From Pelotomaculum propionicicum (lineage in GTDB: Bacteria; Bacillota; Desulfotomaculia; Desulfotomaculales; Pelotomaculaceae), in contig NZ_QFFZ01000005.1 of the NCBI RefSeq assembly GCF_004369225.1, positions 86,879 to 150,878 on the forward strand: a DNA stretch of 64,000 nt, given 5' to 3'. The position numbers and the translations under genes were made by a program. Positions 1-8,476 of the stretch are shown in pieces. Under the pieces are notes generated by a model. That model did not search any database, was not told where the DNA came from, and worked only from the letters and a program-made list of their open reading frames with translations. The number at the start of each line of letters is the position of its first letter. Position 1 is the first letter of the stretch.

Positions 1-706
1 GTACCAATCCGGTAACATGGTAGCGGTACCCTTCACAAAAATTAGCCATGGGAGGGACGCCGTCCTCATCGGGTTTGTAGGGATAATACCTGGTCAGCCC
101 GGCGGGAGGCTTTTTCCGGTCGATAACATTTATATCTGAGGCATCCGGCATGACGAACCGTTCCCTCATGTGGCCGATAACTTCGTCGGCCAGAAGGATC
201 ACCGGTGTCCTGAACCTTTCAGCCAGGTTAAAAGCCTGGACTGTCAGGGAAAAGGCTTCCTGCACCGAGGCCGGCGAAAGTGCGATTGCCGGGTGGTCAC
301 CGTGGGTGCCCCAGCGGGCTTGCATTATATCCCCCTGGGCAGACGCGGTGGGGATGCCTGTGCTGGGACCGTAACGCTGGACGTTTACCACCACGCACGG
401 CACTTCTGTGATAGCAGCGAAGCCGAGGTTTTCTTGTTTCAGCGAGAAGCCCGGACCGCTGGTGGCGGTAATTGATTTGAGCCCGGCCAGGGAAGCGCCG
501 ATTATCGCGGCCATGCTTGCTATCTCATCTTCCATTTGAATAAACTTGCCGCCGACGGCAGGTAACTTTTCCGCCAGTATTTCAGCAATTTCAGTAGACG
601 GGGTAATCGGGTAGCCGGCAAAAAAACGCGCTCCGGCAGCCAGGGCTCCTTCAGCTATAGCTTCATTACCTTGCATTAAGCGAGTGAGCGGTACAACGTT
701 ATTCAT
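1..706 (-). CDS. korA: 2-oxoacid:ferredoxin oxidoreductase, alpha subunit (partial, runs off window start)
   Basis: Reading the minus strand from the ATG at 706 gives an uninterrupted frame of about 235 codons to the window edge, so only the N-terminal part is present. The stretch AGARFFAGYPITPSTEIAE followed by a MEDEIASM segment is typical of the pyrimidine-binding alpha subunit of 2-oxoglutarate or branched-chain 2-oxoacid:ferredoxin oxidoreductases. These enzymes oxidatively decarboxylate a 2-oxoacid with CoA and reduce ferredoxin in the cytoplasm. The start overlaps the end of the upstream ferredoxin gene by 8 bp and has a GGTGG ribosome site, giving the common korD-korA order. Whether the substrate is 2-oxoglutarate (kor) or 2-oxoisovalerate (vor) cannot be decided from this part. 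Confidence 0.88.
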   Translation of the reverse strand, partial: MNNVVPLTRLMQGNEAIAEGALAAGARFFAGYPITPSTEIAEILAEKLPAVGGKFIQMEDEIASMAAIIGASLAGLKSITATSGPGFSLKQENLGFAAITEVPCVVVNVQRYGPSTGIPTASAQGDIMQARWGTHGDHPAIALSPASVQEAFSLTVQAFNLAERFRTPVILLADEVIGHMRERFVMPDASDINVIDRKKPPAGLTRYYPYKPDEDGVPPMANFCEGYRYHVTGLV

Positions 707-920
707 CTGTTTCCACCTTCAAAGATATGGCAAAGTCGGGGCAGTGACTTTCACACCTGCGGCAGCCTGTGCAGAGGGGCTGGTTAACTACAATGGCTTT
801 GCCGCCGTTGCTCATGGCCAGGACCTTGGGGCAGAGCCCGGCGCAAATGCCGCATCCTTTGCACCATTTTTTATTGATTACTATTTTTTTGGGATAAGCG
901 GCTGATACTGTTTCGACCAT
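699..920 (-). CDS. korD: 4Fe-4S ferredoxin subunit of 2-oxoacid oxidoreductase
   Basis: A small (73 aa) two-cluster ferredoxin. It has a CKGCGICAGLCP motif and a second CTGCRRCESHCP motif, the arrangement of the delta subunit that takes electrons from KorAB. An upstream ATG at 992 is also in frame, but it has no ribosome site and would swallow the palindromic operator-like DNA at 945-1009. The ATG at 920 has GGTGA about 7 nt upstream and is preferred. It is translationally coupled to korA through an 8-bp overlap. Confidence 0.9.
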   Translation of the reverse strand: MVETVSAAYPKKIVINKKWCKGCGICAGLCPKVLAMSNGGKAIVVNQPLCTGCRRCESHCPDFAISLKVETDE

Positions 921-944
921 TGTCTTCACCACATTATTCTGTAT

Positions 945-1009
945 CACATTGAGATTTATGCCTGCATAACTTACGGCTTTATCGTGTCTCATATTGAGAT
1001 ATATCTCAA
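945..1009. promoter_or_regulatory. Operator-like repeat and palindrome upstream of korDA
   Basis: Two related 15-mers, CACATTGAGATTTAT (945-959) and CATATTGAGATATAT (990-1004), match at 13 of 15 positions and start 45 bp apart. The second lies in a perfect 16-bp palindrome, TTGAGATATATCTCAA (994-1009). Both sit between the likely promoter and the korD start, where a repressor or activator of the operon would bind. The protein is unknown. Confidence 0.4.
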
Positions 1010-1038
1010 ATTAATACATCTTTTTTTATCTAATACAT

Positions 1039-1066
1039 ATTTTACTCCATTTGTACCCAATGTAAA
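1039..1066 (-). promoter_or_regulatory. Probable sigma-A promoter of korDA
   Basis: On the minus strand TTTACA (1066-1061) and TAAAAT (1044-1039) are separated by 16 nt, close to consensus, and lie about 120 bp upstream of the preferred korD start in AT-rich DNA. Confidence 0.4.
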
Positions 1067-1121
1067 GTAATTTTTTTTTTCAAAATCGGTAAATCATAAA
1101 ATAAATCATCAAAAGAGGCTG

Positions 1122-1799
1122 GTGTCAGGCTTGATCTGGGAATATGTTTACCGCACTACCTTTGTATATTTCCTGGTTTTAGTGGTAATCAGGATGATGG
1201 GGAAAAGGGAAATCGGCCAGCTTTCACCTTTTGATTTTGTGGTGGCTATTATCATAGCCGAATTGGCCGCCATACCTATGGAAGCAAGTGAAATACCGCT
1301 GTGGCATAGTGTCCTGCCGTTGGTCATTCTGGGCGCCCTGGAAGTGCTTGTTTCCTATGTGACCCTGTTCAGCCGCAAGCTGCGGGGCTTCATCTGCGGG
1401 TATCCCCAGGTCATTATTAAAAACGGTTTCCTGCTGCGGGATGAGATGAGAAAGGCGCGCTATAACCTTGACGACCTGATGGCCCAGATGAGAGATAAAG
1501 GCATTGTGGACCTTGACGACGTTGAATTTGCGGTACTTGAGACTTCAGGGAGGTTAAGCGTAATTCTAAAATCGCAGCATCGCCCGGTGACACCCGCGGA
1601 CCTGGGCATCTCCACGCCGTACGAGGGATTGCCGACTGTGCTGGTAATGGACGGCAATATTATGAACAACAATCTGAAAGAAGTGAATTTAGATGAGAAC
1701 TGGCTTAGAGAGAAATTGGAAGAGCGGGGTTTTAGCCCGCGAAAGGTACTTCTCGCCACCCTGGGAACGGACGGCAGGCTGTTTGTTAATAGAAAATAG
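1122..1799 (+). CDS. DUF421 (YetF-type) membrane protein
   Basis: 225 aa starting at GTG with an AGAGG ribosome site 5 nt upstream. The N-terminal third is hydrophobic and carries the family signature GKREIGQLSPFDFVV, followed by further membrane segments up to about residue 85. The rest is the soluble domain with a DDLMAQMRDKGI-DLDDVEFAVLE segment usual in YetF/YdfR-type proteins. The family is common in spore-forming Firmicutes and its biochemical role is not established. The gene converges on the HIT gene and appears monocistronic. Confidence 0.85.
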   Translation: MSGLIWEYVYRTTFVYFLVLVVIRMMGKREIGQLSPFDFVVAIIIAELAAIPMEASEIPLWHSVLPLVILGALEVLVSYVTLFSRKLRGFICGYPQVIIKNGFLLRDEMRKARYNLDDLMAQMRDKGIVDLDDVEFAVLETSGRLSVILKSQHRPVTPADLGISTPYEGLPTVLVMDGNIMNNNLKEVNLDENWLREKLEERGFSPRKVLLATLGTDGRLFVNRK

Positions 1800-1816
1800 G
1801 ACTCTTCAAAACAGAA

Positions 1817-2275
1817 TTACCTGTGTTCAGTAGCATGTTCACAAGGTATCACGCCTCTAACTCCACCACGGGGGTTTTTTGTATCACCTTTCCTGCGGGG
1901 GATTAAATGAAAATGGGCGTGCATAACAGATTGGCCGGCCGCCACGCCACAGTTTATTCCTATGTTGAAGGCGGCAACAGTGGGATCTTCGCTCATAATT
2001 TTATTCCGGAGATGGATGATCAGATCTTCCGCATCGCGCCTTTCTTGTGCCGTCATGGTGAAATAATCCAGGGTGTGTCTGCGGGGGATGATCAGCATGT
2101 GCAGGGGGGTTACCGGAAAACCATCTGCAACCGCATATGCTGTTTCATTCGAAGCAATGATTGGCTCTTTTTTTTCAAGATCACAAAACGGACATTCCGG
2201 ACCCTTTTGCGATTTTAATTCGTAAACCCGAAGTTTTGCTGTGTTCTTATGATCAGTGTGATCTTTGAAATTCAC
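1817..2275 (-). CDS. HIT family hydrolase
   Basis: 152 aa. It has an N-terminal CPFC zinc-type pair, an IPRRH segment and the histidine triad HAHFHLI near the C-terminus, so the HIT nucleotidyl hydrolase/transferase fold is clear. Such enzymes act on nucleoside phosphoramidates, dinucleoside polyphosphates or adenylylated compounds; the substrate cannot be assigned. The gene lies just downstream of, and on the same strand as, the LuxR regulator with about 15 bp between them, so they may be co-transcribed. Confidence 0.88.
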   Translation of the reverse strand: MNFKDHTDHKNTAKLRVYELKSQKGPECPFCDLEKKEPIIASNETAYAVADGFPVTPLHMLIIPRRHTLDYFTMTAQERRDAEDLIIHLRNKIMSEDPTVAAFNIGINCGVAAGQSVMHAHFHLIPRRKGDTKNPRGGVRGVIPCEHATEHR

Positions 2276-2290
2276 AAAAATGCCTCCTGT

Positions 2291-3358
2291 TTAAGGTATC
2301 TTTTTAGTCCTGCTTGCAGGGGGGCCAAAAAGGTTATAAATTAATTCCGAACGGGATCCGGTGCCAGTTTTTATAAAAATCTTTTTTATATGGGTTTTTA
2401 CCGTGTTTTCACTGAGAAAAAGCTTACGGGCAATTTCAACGTTAGTATTGCCCCTGGCCACAAGTGCTGCTATTTCGATTTCCCTTCTGGTTAATTCAAA
2501 CCCTACAGCGAATTTCGGGCTGATATCTCTGTGAGTATATCCTGTTTCAATTATTATCAGAAACGATATGTCTTTTTTCTCTTCTTTCCCCTCCAACAAT
2601 ATTGTTTTAAAGGGATATGACCTGTTTCTCAGGCACAAAAGACTTTTCCGGTAATAAGCGCCAGTGATCGGGCGGATCCTACGGCTTTTCACCAGATCCC
2701 GGCAAATCTCCTTTAAATAACTGTAAACACTTTGGCCTGTGGCAAGCTGTTTCTGTAAAATGTCACACGCTGGAATGTTAGCTTCGATAATATTGTACTT
2801 ACTGTCCAGTTCACAGAGTCCAACCGTGGCCGACGATTCATTGTATCCCAGGAAAGTGTTATTCAAGTGGTCATGTAATAATTTGAGTATATACATTTCT
2901 CCATCACTAAAGTTGGATGAACCCGTGCTCCTGTGCAACGAGATTTCTCCTAAAAGGTTTCCTTCCTTCAAAATCTGTAAACAGGCAATATGGTATATCC
3001 CTTGGGGCAGTAAGAAATCAGAGCGGTGCTCGTTTTTTGCCCACTTGGCATAGTCCATGTAATCAGAGCTGCGGTCCACAGGTGGGATGTAGCGGTCCGA
3101 AAAGACAGCTTTTTTGTAGAGGTCCAAATCCTCGTAATAATCCTCATATTGTTTAAATTTATCTTTGTCAAGTCCAACGCAACAGGGTTCCAAAAAATGG
3201 TGTGTTTCGGGTTCCACCAGGAAAAAAGCGGCGCTGTCGTAAGGGACGAGCTGGGGCAGGTGTTCGAGAACAATAGAACGAAGCAGCTCAATGTCACGGT
3301 TAAGGTAAATTTGCTTGAGCAGGACATTATAAGCCTCAAATTGTTTATCATTGAGCAT
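2291..3358 (-). CDS. LuxR-family transcriptional regulator
   Basis: 355 aa. The C-terminal region (about 285-345) is a LuxR-type helix-turn-helix with the usual LTRREIEIAALVARG and SENTVKTHIKKIF segments. The N-terminal two thirds looks like a GAF/PAS-type sensory region without a recognisable phosphoacceptor domain, so it is not a typical response regulator. The ATG at 3358 has a strong AGGGGG ribosome site. It is divergent from the NCS1 permease gene across 137 bp, a layout that often means the regulator controls the transporter. Confidence 0.85.
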   Translation of the reverse strand: MLNDKQFEAYNVLLKQIYLNRDIELLRSIVLEHLPQLVPYDSAAFFLVEPETHHFLEPCCVGLDKDKFKQYEDYYEDLDLYKKAVFSDRYIPPVDRSSDYMDYAKWAKNEHRSDFLLPQGIYHIACLQILKEGNLLGEISLHRSTGSSNFSDGEMYILKLLHDHLNNTFLGYNESSATVGLCELDSKYNIIEANIPACDILQKQLATGQSVYSYLKEICRDLVKSRRIRPITGAYYRKSLLCLRNRSYPFKTILLEGKEEKKDISFLIIIETGYTHRDISPKFAVGFELTRREIEIAALVARGNTNVEIARKLFLSENTVKTHIKKIFIKTGTGSRSELIYNLFGPPASRTKKIP

Positions 3359-3495
3359 AATTTTTGCCCCCTGCCAAGAGGATATGTAAACAAGTATCTC
3401 GAATAATTAAAAACATTCGACAGATAACAGTTATTACCTCTAATTTCGCAATCGTTATATTACAAATAGAAAATATATAGAATTGGTTAAAACGC

Positions 3496-4755
3496 ATGGA
3501 AATCGAACAACATGGGCTTGATCCCGTACCCGAGACGGAAAGAACAGCGACATGGGCTGATTTATTCATTATCTGGGGTGATATAAACCTCTGCCTCCCA
3601 TCCTTTGTTGTCGGAGCCCTGCTAATCCCGGCTTTATCCTGGGGAGAGGCGGTGTCCGTAAATTTTTGGGGCAATCTGGTGGTGGGGGTACTTATAGTAC
3701 TTGGAGGTTATTTCGGGACCAACACCGGCTACCCTGCAGTCATTTACGGCAGGAAAGTTTTCGGTTACCCGGTGGGGCAGTGGTTTTCCACTGCTTTATT
3801 GCTTGTTTCGACGCTTGGCTGGTATGCCGTTATGACTGCCATGACAGGTGAAGCGCTGGATATGATCATCAAGGAATTCACTGGTTTTTCCTCGCCTATT
3901 TTAATGATAATATTAGTTGGCATTTTAAACTCTTCTACAGCCGTGATGGGATATCAAAGGATCCGCTGGCTGGACTGGGTGTGTACTCCCCTGCTTAGTC
4001 TCCTTTGCGTCTGGCTAACATTTAAGGTGCTGGGCCTGATAACTCTACCGGTTGCCTTTCAATATCATCCCACAGGTTCCATTGGTTATGCTCAAGGGAT
4101 GGACCTGGTGATCGGCGGGTTCATTTCGGGAGCGTTTGTTGCTTCTGATTTTTCCAGGTACGCGAGAAGCAACCGGGATAGCTGGTTCGGCACGTTTCCG
4201 GGGGCTTTTCTGGTATCTTTTTTGTTGGGGCTGCTTGGCATGATGTCAGTTGTGGCGACAGGTGACTGGAACCCGGTCACGGTTGTCCAGGACTTAGGCA
4301 TGGGTATTCCAGCGCTGTTCTTCATCCTTATGGCAAACTGGACCACAAACCACAGCGTGCTGTATTCTTCGGGCCTTGCCCTGACCAACATGCTTCCTCG
4401 TCATGCCCGTTGGAAGAACACCTTCATATGCGGGGTAGCCGGTATTGTTTTAGCGGTAGCCGGACTGACAGATGTGCTCCAATCATGGCTTATGCTGCTT
4501 TCTTGTGTTTTCTCTCCTCTTATAGGTGTCGTTTTAACCGACTTTCTTATAATAAAAAGGACGGCCGGTCATACCTCTGTAAACGTGCAGGCTGTTATCG
4601 CCGTTGGAGCAGGGATATTTCTGGCTAAAATGACCCCGCCGCAGTATATCGCGTCTGCGGTGGGGCTGGTTTCAAGTTCTTTAATTTATATCATCCTCAA
4701 ATCCCCGGCTTCCGAAAAACAAACAGGCCAACGTAAAAATCACCCGATCGGGTGA
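3496..4755 (+). CDS. NCS1-family permease (cytosine/purine/allantoin type)
   Basis: 419 aa with about twelve hydrophobic segments. Features seen include an N-terminal ATWADLFIIWGDINLC segment, GYFGTNTGYPAVIYGRKVFG, and FVASDFSRYARS, all typical of CodB-like nucleobase:cation symporters. It probably imports a nucleobase or related compound across the cytoplasmic membrane. No deaminase or nucleobase catabolic gene is next to it, so the substrate is open. The stop codon lies inside the terminator hairpin that follows. Confidence 0.85.
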   Translation: MEIEQHGLDPVPETERTATWADLFIIWGDINLCLPSFVVGALLIPALSWGEAVSVNFWGNLVVGVLIVLGGYFGTNTGYPAVIYGRKVFGYPVGQWFSTALLLVSTLGWYAVMTAMTGEALDMIIKEFTGFSSPILMIILVGILNSSTAVMGYQRIRWLDWVCTPLLSLLCVWLTFKVLGLITLPVAFQYHPTGSIGYAQGMDLVIGGFISGAFVASDFSRYARSNRDSWFGTFPGAFLVSFLLGLLGMMSVVATGDWNPVTVVQDLGMGIPALFFILMANWTTNHSVLYSSGLALTNMLPRHARWKNTFICGVAGIVLAVAGLTDVLQSWLMLLSCVFSPLIGVVLTDFLIIKRTAGHTSVNVQAVIAVGAGIFLAKMTPPQYIASAVGLVSSSLIYIILKSPASEKQTGQRKNHPIG

Positions 4756-4766
4756 TTTACGTTTTT
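4731..4766 (+). terminator. Rho-independent terminator overlapping the permease stop
   Basis: An extended inverted repeat (ACGTAAAAATCACCC / GGGTGATTTACGT) followed by TTTTT. The permease stop codon TGA (4753-4755) is inside the right arm. Confidence 0.85.
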
Positions 4767-4906
4767 AGGTCGAAGGTGTTATGTTTCAAGTATAATGCGG
4801 TGAAGGATTTAACTGACGATCTTTCTGTAATTTTGTAGCTAAAACACAGATTAAAGTAAAACTAAAAATGGGCGACTCTTGCAAAAGAGCAGAAAGGGGC
4901 AGGAAA

Positions 4907-6442
4907 ATGCGGGCCAGATTGATAGTTACAAGAAGGGTAATATTGGCAGGGATAGTCTTTTTGATGGGTTTTGTACTTCTGAGTAATGTTCAACCAGTTC
5001 TAGCGGAGACTATTCTTTTCCAGGACACCTTCCAACGCCAGGAATCTTCTACGGTTGGACCACAGTGGCAGGAATATACCGTACAGGGGGGGCAATTAGG
5101 AGGTGCTGTTCCCCAGTCCGGAGACACACCCTGGTGTATCCGGGGGAATACGCTGTATTTCGAGGCCACCGGTCACAACAGCTACATCGAAGACTTTATC
5201 GAGACCACGGAAGAATTTTCGGTGGAAAACACAAGGGTTGAATTCGAAATTCGCGCAAAAGCCGGCACCAGCAAAGGGTATGTCGGGCCTACGGCGTTCT
5301 GGGCACCCAGCGCCAAAAATCGTGCCGGAGCTACAGGCGTTACAGGCGGTCCCGGCTTAATCGGGGTACAGGCCTGCTATCGCTGGGAAAACTCCGGCAC
5401 GAAGGGTCTCGTGCTTCATCTGGGAGGCGGTTATCAGGATTATCCTGATGCGGTCTTCTCGGGGCTGAACCAGCAAGAATTTGCCAGGCATGTAATTACC
5501 ATTAAAGACGGCAAGGTGACCGATGAATCTCCGGACTGCGGTTCTCTGACCAGCACCCTGGCACAGGCTATTGAACCAGGGGGCAAGAGGCATTTTAGTT
5601 TTGGCGCCCGTCTATACGACGATGGGGTGCCCCAGGTCATTGAAATCCGTAATCTGAAAATCACGTCCCTGGAAAACGTTCCTGAGACTATAGGCAATCA
5701 GGAGTATTATGGGGATAACAATATCCAAAACGGAAATAACGGTACATACAACGGAAATGAAAAGCCGTCGCAAACAAAAAATTTAATTAGTATTGTGGTA
5801 GATGGGAACAGCTTGATATTTGATGTGCCGCCTGTCATTGAAAACGACCGGATCCTTGTACCCGTACGTGCCATATTTGAAGCACTGGAGGCTCATGTCG
5901 ACTAGGATGAAGCCACCCAGACCGTCACGGCCACAAAGCCCGGTACGGAGATCAAGTTGATTATCGGCGGGGGCGCCTATAAGAATGGCACACCTGTCAT
6001 TCTGGCGGTACCGGCGAAACTAATCAATGGCCGTACAATGGTGCCCCTGCGGTTTATCGGAGAGTCCTTCGGGGGGCAGGTTTTATGGGATGATCCGGCT
6101 CAGACCGCTACAATTATTTCTCCGGCGAACTACGCCAGTAATATGGATGACTATTATCAGAAATCTTTTGTTTTTTTACAAAATCTTGTTAATGGTAATT
6201 TCAACGAAGCGCTTGAAGTTACAACAGATGATTTTAAAAACCAAGTCAGTACAACGGAGCTTTCAGAATTCCGTGGTTTTGTCTTAATGAATGGAGTAGG
6301 CCGGCTTGTTTCCAAAACCTGCGTCGATAAAGGCGGGGGAATTGTAGAAACGATAGGTGTGTTAAAGTTCACCAATGGTAATGCTATAGCGGTTCACCTG
6401 ACTTTCAAAGATGGCAAAATCGATAACCTGGTTGGGAGGTAA
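4907..6442 (+). pseudogene. Secreted copper-amine-oxidase-like-domain protein, interrupted by in-frame TAG
   Basis: From the ATG at 4907 (ribosome site AAAGGGGCAGG) the product has a signal peptide, a region of about 230 residues resembling a lectin/glucanase-like fold, and a linker rich in N and G. A copper amine oxidase N-terminal-like domain follows (NDRILVPVRAIFEALEAHVD). There the frame is stopped by TAG at 5903-5905 and resumes at once with DEATQTVTATKPG through GRTMVPLRFIGESFGG to the true stop at 6442. This domain normally reads V-D-W-D, so TGG has become TAG. The last 100 residues resemble a DUF3887-type domain. TAG ends several intact genes here, so it is a real stop. Either half could still be made. 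Confidence 0.82.
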
Positions 6443-6446
6443 GGAT

Positions 6447-7691
6447 ATGAAGAAGCTTTCATTCACGATAACAAGCATTTTATTCTTGAGCCTTTTCTTA
6501 GCTTTTTCTTTCAATGTTGATTTTGCAGTGGCTGTTGCCCCGGATATTGGTATCCCGGGAGCGAATGTGACCTTTGACGGTTTTATTGAGACGCCTGGTA
6601 CGAACCCGGCAGAAGCTGCGCTGCCCGTATACAAGGAACTTACTGCTGAAGAGTCTGCTCATGTTCAACAGCTTATTTCGAATCTAAAAAGCAAAGCTGA
6701 AAAGTTGAATACGCTTAATACCTTATACCCTAATAAAGGGTTTGATCAAGTCGCAGCACAGCTTCTCGGGGAAATTAATGCTTTGAATGGTAAAAAATTT
6801 ATGAATTATTGCCCCGAGAACGACCCGCTGGGTAAAATATCGGGCGCAGATAGTGCCACAGCTTCGGTGGGATTATTGAACACAGATACGATTAACCTCC
6901 ACCCGGATTTCTGGAAAATGGCCAGTTCATCAAGTCCGGCAGATTATGAAACAGAGCAGGAATTGGTATTATTGCACGAGTATGCCCATACTAACCAGAA
7001 TGCGTTGAGAAAAGTGTGGTTTTTGGACAACAGTTATATATATGGGGAAAACTCTGGCGAAGGGCTTTCTTATAAAAAAGAATATATGTGGGCGGTCATT
7101 TTAGGGGTAAATAAAGGTTTTGAATTTGAAAAAGTACTGGATCAGTTATCAAAACGTGGCCTTGTCACCTTTCAGGGTTGGAGCAAGCCGTACGAGACGG
7201 GCAATTTAGATGAAGCCCTGGGCTTGAAACAAATGAAAGAGATTCTAAAAGATGGACTTGACGCAGCCCTGCAGCAGAAACCGGGAGAGAAGCCGCCTGT
7301 CGATTCCCAGGTTAATTTTAATCTTCCTGAAGAACCAAATACCGGCGCCGACAGCCAGAGCATAATTAAATGGAAAGATGATTGCATTGCTCTTCTCAAC
7401 AAAGAGATGGACGAAGATCCGGAGCGGGTTAAAAACAGAGATGAGTGCCTCGCCATTCCAAGGGAAGACAGGGTTATGACCTGTTCCAATTGCGGCACAA
7501 CAGTATTGCACTGGTGGATCGAAAATTCCTGGTGCTGCCCGGTTTGCGAGAAGTGGACCTATCCAATCCAGCTGAAAAGGGCCGACGGAAAAACTTACGA
7601 AGAATACGCGAATGAGAGGAAAAAAATATACCAGGACAAGATGAATGAAATAGAAAGAATAGCTCAGGAACGATTGAGTTTGAGTCGATAA
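6447..7691 (+). CDS. Secreted protein with HEXXH motif and C-terminal zinc ribbon
   Basis: 414 aa from the ATG at 6447, 5 bp after the previous stop, with ribosome site GGGAGGTAAGG. A signal peptide of about 28 residues ends near FAVAVA. The central part contains LVLLHEYAHTNQN, which fits the HEXXH zinc-binding motif of metallopeptidases in a plausible helix. The C-terminal part carries CSNCG...CCPVC, a zinc ribbon. I do not recognise a named family. A metallopeptidase or a catalytically silent relative is possible. It is probably co-transcribed with the interrupted upstream gene. Confidence 0.6.
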   Translation: MKKLSFTITSILFLSLFLAFSFNVDFAVAVAPDIGIPGANVTFDGFIETPGTNPAEAALPVYKELTAEESAHVQQLISNLKSKAEKLNTLNTLYPNKGFDQVAAQLLGEINALNGKKFMNYCPENDPLGKISGADSATASVGLLNTDTINLHPDFWKMASSSSPADYETEQELVLLHEYAHTNQNALRKVWFLDNSYIYGENSGEGLSYKKEYMWAVILGVNKGFEFEKVLDQLSKRGLVTFQGWSKPYETGNLDEALGLKQMKEILKDGLDAALQQKPGEKPPVDSQVNFNLPEEPNTGADSQSIIKWKDDCIALLNKEMDEDPERVKNRDECLAIPREDRVMTCSNCGTTVLHWWIENSWCCPVCEKWTYPIQLKRADGKTYEEYANERKKIYQDKMNEIERIAQERLSLSR

Positions 7692-7871
7692 CCTGTTCTT
7701 TGAAGGCACCAAGGGTCGACACCCGGTAAAATGTTAATCGGCCTCAAGGTTGTAAAGACAGACGGGAGCAAATGCGATATCGGTGCGGTGCTTTGACGAA
7801 TAATTCTCAACAAACAACACAAGGTAGGTGGCATTTTTTGTAAAGATCTGCTTTTTAAAGGAGTGCAAAAG

Positions 7872-8429
7872 ATGTTTTGTAGCCAATGTGGAAACAAAGT
7901 TAATCCCGGAGACCGCTTTTGTGGGCAGTGCGGCTTGGGGGTGGCAATGACGGCGCAGCCTGCTCCGGCCGGAGCCAGACAATTTCCGGCGGGTAGCAAG
8001 GAATCCCTGCTACAGGCTGTAGAGCAGGAACTGGCGGCTTTCCCCCAGCTTGTTGTGGAGCGCAGCAGTAAGACGGACCTGGAAATAAAAAGCGTGCTCG
8101 CCGACGCCCATTGGGGTGTCGGCAAAAAGAAGGTAGAGTACTCGGCCTGCTTGCTGGCCAAGGAAACCGAGCGCAAGGTGGTTTTCTGGGAGATGATCAA
8201 GGAAACCGGCGCCGGTATGGGAGTTTTCGGTGGATTCAAGGTGGAGAAATATAAAAGCGACGGCAGTACCAGATCCGGAACGGTACGGGAAGCGGGTTAC
8301 GGTCCCGGAGGGAAAATAATCGATTATAACTGGGACTATGCCCAGACCCGCAGTATTGTGGAGGGTGTGGTCAGGGCAGGCGGCTGGAAATTTACCACGT
8401 CATTGCTGAAAGGCAAGGCGACATATTGA
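7872..8429 (+). CDS. Zinc-ribbon domain protein
   Basis: 185 aa from the ATG at 7872 (AAAGGAG 8 nt upstream); a GTG 9 nt earlier overlaps that ribosome site and is less likely. The N-terminus FCSQCGNKVNPGDRFCGQCG is a double CxxC zinc ribbon, followed by an Ala/Pro linker and an uncharacterised domain of about 150 residues. The function is unknown. Zinc-ribbon proteins of this type are common in Clostridia, often near membrane or secreted proteins as here. Confidence 0.7.
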   Translation: MFCSQCGNKVNPGDRFCGQCGLGVAMTAQPAPAGARQFPAGSKESLLQAVEQELAAFPQLVVERSSKTDLEIKSVLADAHWGVGKKKVEYSACLLAKETERKVVFWEMIKETGAGMGVFGGFKVEKYKSDGSTRSGTVREAGYGPGGKIIDYNWDYAQTRSIVEGVVRAGGWKFTTSLLKGKATY

Positions 8430-8476
8430 CCAAGGGAATATGATCGGTAAGAATTTGAATGCGGGGCCAGGCAGAT

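Noticed and set aside
5903..5905. TAG as a pyrrolysine codon
   Set aside because: The position is a conserved Trp in the domain, not a methylamine methyltransferase site, and TAG ends several normal genes here (comEA, fchA, jetD).
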